Below are positions 14,771 to 18,595 of a stretch of DNA of 18,595 nt, piece by piece. The stretch is from the NCBI GenBank assembly GCA_964578975.1, contig CAZOFA010000045.1:1-18595 (forward strand). The letters are read 5' to 3'. Position 1 is the first letter of the stretch, and every line of letters starts with the position of its first letter. Origin of the DNA: CAYRUP01 sp964578975 (lineage in GTDB: Bacteria > Pseudomonadota > Gammaproteobacteria > DSM-16500). Under the pieces are notes generated by a model. It was not told where the DNA came from. It made no database searches and saw only the letters and a list, made by a program, of their open reading frames with translations. The translations under genes were made by a program, and so were the position numbers.

Positions 14771-17188
14771 TTATATATCTAAATTGATAACATCTAGAGC
14801 ATTGGTTTCAATAAATTCCCGTCGTGGTTCGACTTGATCGCCCATCAAAGTGGTAAATATTTGATCAGCGGCAACCGCATCGTCGATGGTCACTTGCAAC
14901 ATACGACGTGTTTCAGGATTCATGGTCGTATCCCATAATTGCTCGGGGTTCATTTCGCCAAGACCTTTATACCGTTGAATAGTTTGGCCTTTTTTCGCCT
15001 CTAACATAAGCCAATCAGATGCTTCAGCAAATGAATTCACTGGGCAACTTTTTTCGCCGCGCTCAACATAAGCACCCTTATGCATCAGGTTGTTTATTTT
15101 TTCGCCAAATGCGGTCATCTTTTGGTATTCGCTTGATATTAATAAATCCTTATTAATCAAAGTAGTATGCTGAACGCCGTGCTCAAAAACATCGACTTTT
15201 GGTAACCAAATGGATTTCTCTGCATTTTGAACCACTTCAAACTTGTATTTCACCGGCGAGTTTTCTGGGGTTTTTAATAATTCCGCCAGTTTGTTTACAG
15301 TTTCTTCAACATTTTGTTTTTGGCTTAATTTCATTTCATCTAAACCAGGTGCATACATTAACGCTGTTAATACTGCTTTTGGATAGAATCTTTTTAATCG
15401 CTCGATAGTCGCTGTGACCCCCAAAAACTCAATTAATAGTTTTTCTAGAGGTGCTCCAGTAATGGGTAAACCATTGTCACCTAAATATAACCGCGCATTG
15501 TCCAAAGCAGATTGGGTCAGTGAGAAGCCCAGTGCCTCTTCATCTTTCAGATATTGTTCTTGTTTTCCTTTTTTTAATTTGAAAAGCGGCGGCTGAGCAA
15601 TAAAAACATGTCCGCGTTCGATCAGCTCGGGCATTTGACGGAAAAAGAACGTGAGCAACAAAGTTCGAATGTGTGATCCATCGACATCCGCGTCGGTCAT
15701 GATAATAATACTGTGGTAGCGTAACTTATCAGGGTTATATTCTTCACGTCCAATCCCACAACCCAATGCAGTGATCAACGTCACCACTTCTGTTGAAGAA
15801 AGCATTTTATCAAAACGCGCTTTTTCCACATTTAAAATTTTACCTCTGAGCGGCAATACCGCTTGATGTTTACGATCGCGGGCTTGTTTTGCTGATCCAC
15901 CAGCCGATTCCCCTTCAACGATAAAAACTTCTGACTTGCTGGGGTCTTCTTCCTGACAATCAGATAATTTTCCAGGTAATCCGGCCATATCTAAAGCGCC
16001 TTTACGCCGCGTCATTTCTCGTGCTTTTCTTGCTGCTTCACGTGCACGCGCTGCATCAATGACTTTTGACACAATGGCTTTGGAATCCTGGGGAAATTCT
16101 AATAAAAATTCCCAGAATTTTTCACCCATCGCCGCTTCAACGGCTGCTTTAATTTCAGATGAAACTAATTTATCTTTCGTCTGCGACGAAAATTTTGGGT
16201 CTGGCATTTTGACTGATAAAACTGCGGTTAAACCTTCACGAAAATCGTCACCCGTCATGCCAATTTTATCTTTTTTAAGAAACCCTTCTTGCTCAATATA
16301 ATTATTCAACACACGTGTCATGGCACTACGGAAACCGGCTAAATGAGTACCACCATCTTTTTGTGGAATATTGTTGGTAAAACAAAATATTTTTTCATTG
16401 AAGGTATCATTCCATTGCATAGCAACTTCAACAGTAGTACGGTCTTTTTCCACCAGGAAACAAAAAACCTTTGAATGGATTGGGGTTTTATTTTTGTTTA
16501 AATCTTCGACAAATGCCTTAATACCGCCTTCATATTGAAATAAATCGTTTTTACCGGAACGTTCATCTGATAAATAAATACGGATACCTGAGTTAAGAAA
16601 AGATAATTCTCTCAGTCGCTTAGCTAAAATTTCGTAAGAAAAATGAATATTGGTAAAAGTTTCTTTGCTCGGTTTAAAGCGAACTTCCGTACCGCGTTCA
16701 GTCGTATCGCCAACCGCCGCCAACGGCGCTTCAGGTTCGCCATGTTTGTAGTGTTGCTTATGAATTTTACCATTGAGGCGAATTGTTAAATACAAGTCTT
16801 CCGATAATGCATTCACCACGGACACGCCCACCCCGTGTAATCCACCGGAAATTTTATAGGAATCGTTATCAAACTTACCGCCCGAATGCAGGACAGTCAT
16901 AATCACTTCTGCAGCAGAGCGACCTTCTTCTGGATGAAGATCGACAGGAATCCCTCGACCATTATCTTTGACCGTTACTGTTTCATCTGCATGAATAATA
17001 ACGTGAATTTCATCACAAAATCCCGCGAGCGCTTCATCAATAGAATTATCAACTAATTCAAACACCATATGATGCAATCCGGTGCCATCATCCGTGTCGC
17101 CGATATACATACCTGGACGTTTACGTACGGCATCAAGGCCTTTTAGTACTTTAATATTCGATGAATCATAACTTGTCGCGCTATTCAC
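14771..17188 (-). CDS. gyrB: DNA gyrase subunit B
   Basis: GyrB is the ATPase subunit of gyrase, which introduces negative supercoils with GyrA. The 805-residue length equals the E. coli type. The GHKL ATP-binding site is visible in ELVDNSIDEALAG (44-56), KDNGRGIP (74-81) and GGLHGVGVSVVNALS (115-129). The TOPRIM domain has EGESAGGSAKQARDR with Glu425, PLRGKILNVEKAR, and the metal aspartates Asp499, Asp501 and Asp503 in TDADVDGSH. The tail ends with QRYKGLGEMNPEQLWDTTMNP and LDI. The start is a GTG at 17188-17186, with GGGGAG 9 bases upstream. The roughly 165-residue insert typical of proteobacterial GyrB is present. It lies downstream of recF, as in most gammaproteobacteria. Confidence 0.98.
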   Translation of the reverse strand: MNSATSYDSSNIKVLKGLDAVRKRPGMYIGDTDDGTGLHHMVFELVDNSIDEALAGFCDEIHVIIHADETVTVKDNGRGIPVDLHPEEGRSAAEVIMTVLHSGGKFDNDSYKISGGLHGVGVSVVNALSEDLYLTIRLNGKIHKQHYKHGEPEAPLAAVGDTTERGTEVRFKPSKETFTNIHFSYEILAKRLRELSFLNSGIRIYLSDERSGKNDLFQYEGGIKAFVEDLNKNKTPIHSKVFCFLVEKDRTTVEVAMQWNDTFNEKIFCFTNNIPQKDGGTHLAGFRSAMTRVLNNYIEQEGFLKKDKIGMTGDDFREGLTAVLSVKMPDPKFSSQTKDKLVSSEIKAAVEAAMGEKFWEFLLEFPQDSKAIVSKVIDAARAREAARKAREMTRRKGALDMAGLPGKLSDCQEEDPSKSEVFIVEGESAGGSAKQARDRKHQAVLPLRGKILNVEKARFDKMLSSTEVVTLITALGCGIGREEYNPDKLRYHSIIIMTDADVDGSHIRTLLLTFFFRQMPELIERGHVFIAQPPLFKLKKGKQEQYLKDEEALGFSLTQSALDNARLYLGDNGLPITGAPLEKLLIEFLGVTATIERLKRFYPKAVLTALMYAPGLDEMKLSQKQNVEETVNKLAELLKTPENSPVKYKFEVVQNAEKSIWLPKVDVFEHGVQHTTLINKDLLISSEYQKMTAFGEKINNLMHKGAYVERGEKSCPVNSFAEASDWLMLEAKKGQTIQRYKGLGEMNPEQLWDTTMNPETRRMLQVTIDDAVAADQIFTTLMGDQVEPRREFIETNALDVINLDI

Positions 17189-17248
17189 TTTAGATTACTC
17201 CCCTAAGTTGTAAACGTACTCTTCGACCTCTTCCTTCGCGGCCTCCTT

Positions 17249-17332
17249 CCTTCGAGAAAGTCGCTGCGAGGACGAACGGTTAAAGCAATTCCCGATCACC
17301 CTGAGGAGGTCGCGCAGCGACCGTCTCGAAGG
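17249..17332. repeat. composite palindromic repeat, copy A (recF-gyrB gap)
   Basis: CCTTCGAGA (17249-17257) and its exact complement (17324-17332) are outer arms. Inside them GTCGCTGCG (17260-17268) pairs with CGCAGCGAC (17313-17321). The centre, AACGGTTAAAGCAATTCCCGATC, is shared with copy B apart from small differences. The left arm appears to have lost about ten bases relative to the right arm. The flanking bases 17231-17248 also resemble those of copy B. The element runs into the end of recF and supplies its last codons and stop. Confidence 0.75.
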
Positions 17333-18435
17333 GGAAGGGGAAGAGGAAGATGATGCGCCTGAATGGCACCATGTTCCACGTGAAACATTTTCATAGGAGC
17401 ATCAGCACATGAATCCGCTAATGCTTGATATTCAACTGCAGTCAGAAATACCTGAGCCTCTTGTTTCAAAAGCAAGGCCATTAAATTAGCTCTACTTTGA
17501 TGATCTAACTCTGAAGGCATATCATCCATGAGGTAGATTGGCTTCCTGTTTACGCAGTGTTGCAGCATTGCTCCTTGGGCCACTATCATAGCACAAATGA
17601 ATAATTTTTGCTGTCCTCTGGATAAGATATCTTTCACTAAAACACGATGAATTTGCATCTTTAAATCAGCTCGATGCGGACCTAATTGGGTATAGCCGAT
17701 ATATCGATCTTTATCGATTGAAGCAGCGATTGCTTCTTGATAACTCAATTCTGGATCCCAGCCGGGATAATAATGCAACTGAAGATCGGGAATCGAGATT
17801 AAAGCATCAAGCTCAGTTCGCAAAAACGGTAATAATTGCGTCACAAAATCACGCCGAAGCGCATCCAACTCCATTGCGCTGTTTATCAATTCAACTGTCC
17901 ATATTTCCAGTTCTACGCTCGAGCCGCGCTCGCGTAATACCGCATTACGTTGTTTCAGTGCACGTTCATACTGTTTCCAAACGCGGAAAAAATCATTTCG
18001 CGAATAAAAAGTGCCCCAATCCAAATATTTGCGGCGAAACAACGGTCCGCCTTCTAAGATATTGAAACAATGGGAATTTATCAGCTGAACGGGGATTACA
18101 TTCGCCAGCTCAGCAAATGACACGCCTTCTTGTCCTGCAATCCGGATACGCATCGATCCCTCGCGAGAACGCTCCAAACCAATGGGGATCGATTGATTTT
18201 CATTCGTTTGGACTTGGGCAAAAATAGAAAATTTTTCCGACGAATCACGGATGATGTGACTATTTACGGAGCTGCGAAATGAGCGCCCACGGCTCAAATA
18301 ATAAATCGCTTCGAGTAAACTGGACTTTCCGCTGCCATTTTTCCCATAAAAAAAGTTAAAGCCTTGCGCCAGCAAATCGATTCGCGCCGACGCGACATTA
18401 CGGAAATCGGTGATGTCTAAGCGGAGAAGTGACAT
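17296..18435 (-). CDS. recF: DNA replication and repair protein RecF
   Basis: RecF is an SMC-like ABC ATPase that, with RecO and RecR, loads RecA at single-strand gaps. In the 379-residue product Walker A is YGKNGSGKSS (30-39), the ABC signature is LSRGQQK (271-277) and Walker B is PIYLMDDMPSELD (299-311). FHVEHG at 351-356 is close to where E. coli RecF (357 residues) ends. The extra tail, about residues 360-379 (HHLPLPLPLRDGRCATSSG), is encoded by the palindromic repeat copy A, which also supplies the TGA. The tail therefore looks acquired and is probably not functional. The ATG at 18435 is supported by the conserved start MSLLRLDITDFRN. Its Shine-Dalgarno sequence is weak (GGAG 11 bases upstream). 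Confidence 0.96.
   Translation of the reverse strand: MSLLRLDITDFRNVASARIDLLAQGFNFFYGKNGSGKSSLLEAIYYLSRGRSFRSSVNSHIIRDSSEKFSIFAQVQTNENQSIPIGLERSREGSMRIRIAGQEGVSFAELANVIPVQLINSHCFNILEGGPLFRRKYLDWGTFYSRNDFFRVWKQYERALKQRNAVLRERGSSVELEIWTVELINSAMELDALRRDFVTQLLPFLRTELDALISIPDLQLHYYPGWDPELSYQEAIAASIDKDRYIGYTQLGPHRADLKMQIHRVLVKDILSRGQQKLFICAMIVAQGAMLQHCVNRKPIYLMDDMPSELDHQSRANLMALLLKQEAQVFLTAVEYQALADSCADAPMKMFHVEHGAIQAHHLPLPLPLRDGRCATSSG
17372..17387. promoter_or_regulatory. parS: parS-like ParB binding site inside recF
   Basis: The 16 bases TGTTCCACGTGAAACA fit the widely conserved bacterial parS consensus TGTTNCACGTGNAACA exactly, and are a near-perfect palindrome. ParB (Spo0J) binds such sites near the origin, and with ParA and SMC they direct origin segregation. 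Here the site lies within recF codons 350-355 (MFHVEH), close to the dnaN-recF-gyrB region where origin-proximal parS sites are expected. The reading frame partly constrains this sequence, so coincidence with a conserved RecF motif is the main alternative. Confidence 0.7.
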
Positions 18436-18475
18436 AGATAGGGCGCTCCGTTTAGCGCTTCTTTCGGCGCTCCTT

Positions 18476-18568
18476 CCTTCGAGACGGCGCTGCGCGCCTC
18501 CTCAGGACGAACGGTTAAGCAATTTCCGGTCACCCTGCGGAGGCCCCAAAGCGGGCCTGTCGGAGGGG
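18476..18568. repeat. composite palindromic repeat, copy B (upstream of recF)
   Basis: The left arm CCTTCGAGACGG followed by CGCTGCGCGCCTCCTCAGG (18476-18505) has the same design as copy A, and the centre GACGAACGGTTAAGCAATTTCCGGTCACCCTG... is nearly identical to copy A. The right arm (about 18538-18568) is a different variant, GGAGGCCCCAAAGCGGGCC, ending in a run of eight G bases at 18565-18572. The remaining bases 18436-18475 resemble the flank of copy A and contain no other feature. Confidence 0.7.
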
Positions 18569-18595
18569 GGGGTTTTAAACCCCATCGGGATAACA
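18502..18595 (-). CDS. possible 3' end of dnaN, extended by repeat sequence
   Basis: On the minus strand one frame enters the window as V-I-P-M-G-F-K and runs through repeat copy B to a TGA at 18504-18502, 66 bases before recF. DnaN (sliding clamp) proteins commonly end in a sequence like VVMPMRL and dnaN normally lies directly before recF, so the first residues could be the clamp's C-terminus followed by a repeat-encoded tail. Only about seven residues support this, and one other minus-strand frame is also open. Confidence 0.25.
   Translation of the reverse strand, partial: VIPMGFKTPPSDRPALGPPQGDRKLLNRSS

Overview
The window reads as a chromosomal segment next to the replication origin of a gammaproteobacterium with moderate-to-low GC content. 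The right end carries recF and gyrB in the order usual beside dnaN and oriC. The left part carries gammaproteobacterial neighbourhoods: a ZapB-like coiled-coil gene, zapA and the 5-formyl-THF cyclo-ligase gene, and an lptM-dapF pair. A host-associated lineage such as Legionellales would fit the style, the endoglycosylceramidase and the IncI-like pilus genes. That placement is inference only, because no 16S gene or unique marker is present.

Layout. 1-126: window edge, not resolved. 127-1206 (minus): small-coiled-coil gene, zapA and fau, a tightly overlapping operon. 1332-3891 (plus): pgi, lptM and dapF, with start and stop codons overlapping by four bases or fewer. It is divergent from the zapA operon and has a recognisable promoter. 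3905-4039: a possible small peptide gene. 4100-5560 (plus): a secreted glycoside hydrolase family 5 endoglycosylceramidase-like enzyme. 5571-5598: a strong inverted repeat between convergent genes. 5646-14668 (minus): an eight-gene type IVb pilus biogenesis cluster of the IncI/R64 thin-pilus kind. 14771-18435 (minus): gyrB and recF, with two related composite palindromic repeats in the gaps. A perfect 16-bp ParB-binding parS-like site lies inside the 3' end of recF. 18436-18595: repeat, and possibly the very end of dnaN.

How the genes fit together. In transcription order the pilus cluster is assembly ATPase, inner-membrane platform, two prepilin-like proteins, TcpQ-domain protein, lipoprotein secretin, PilO-like protein and PilP-like protein. 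Together these could form a complete envelope-spanning pilus machine. The prepilin peptidase, the lytic transglycosylase, a PilM homologue and an obvious small major pilin are not in the window. A hairpin and a promoter-like sequence between the second prepilin and the TcpQ gene suggest two transcription units. The most notable points are this chromosomal IncI-type pilus with two large cysteine-rich prepilins, the parS site embedded in recF codons, the repeat-encoded RecF tail, and the secreted glycosphingolipid-cleaving enzyme. No tRNA, rRNA, CRISPR array, insertion sequence or integrase was seen.
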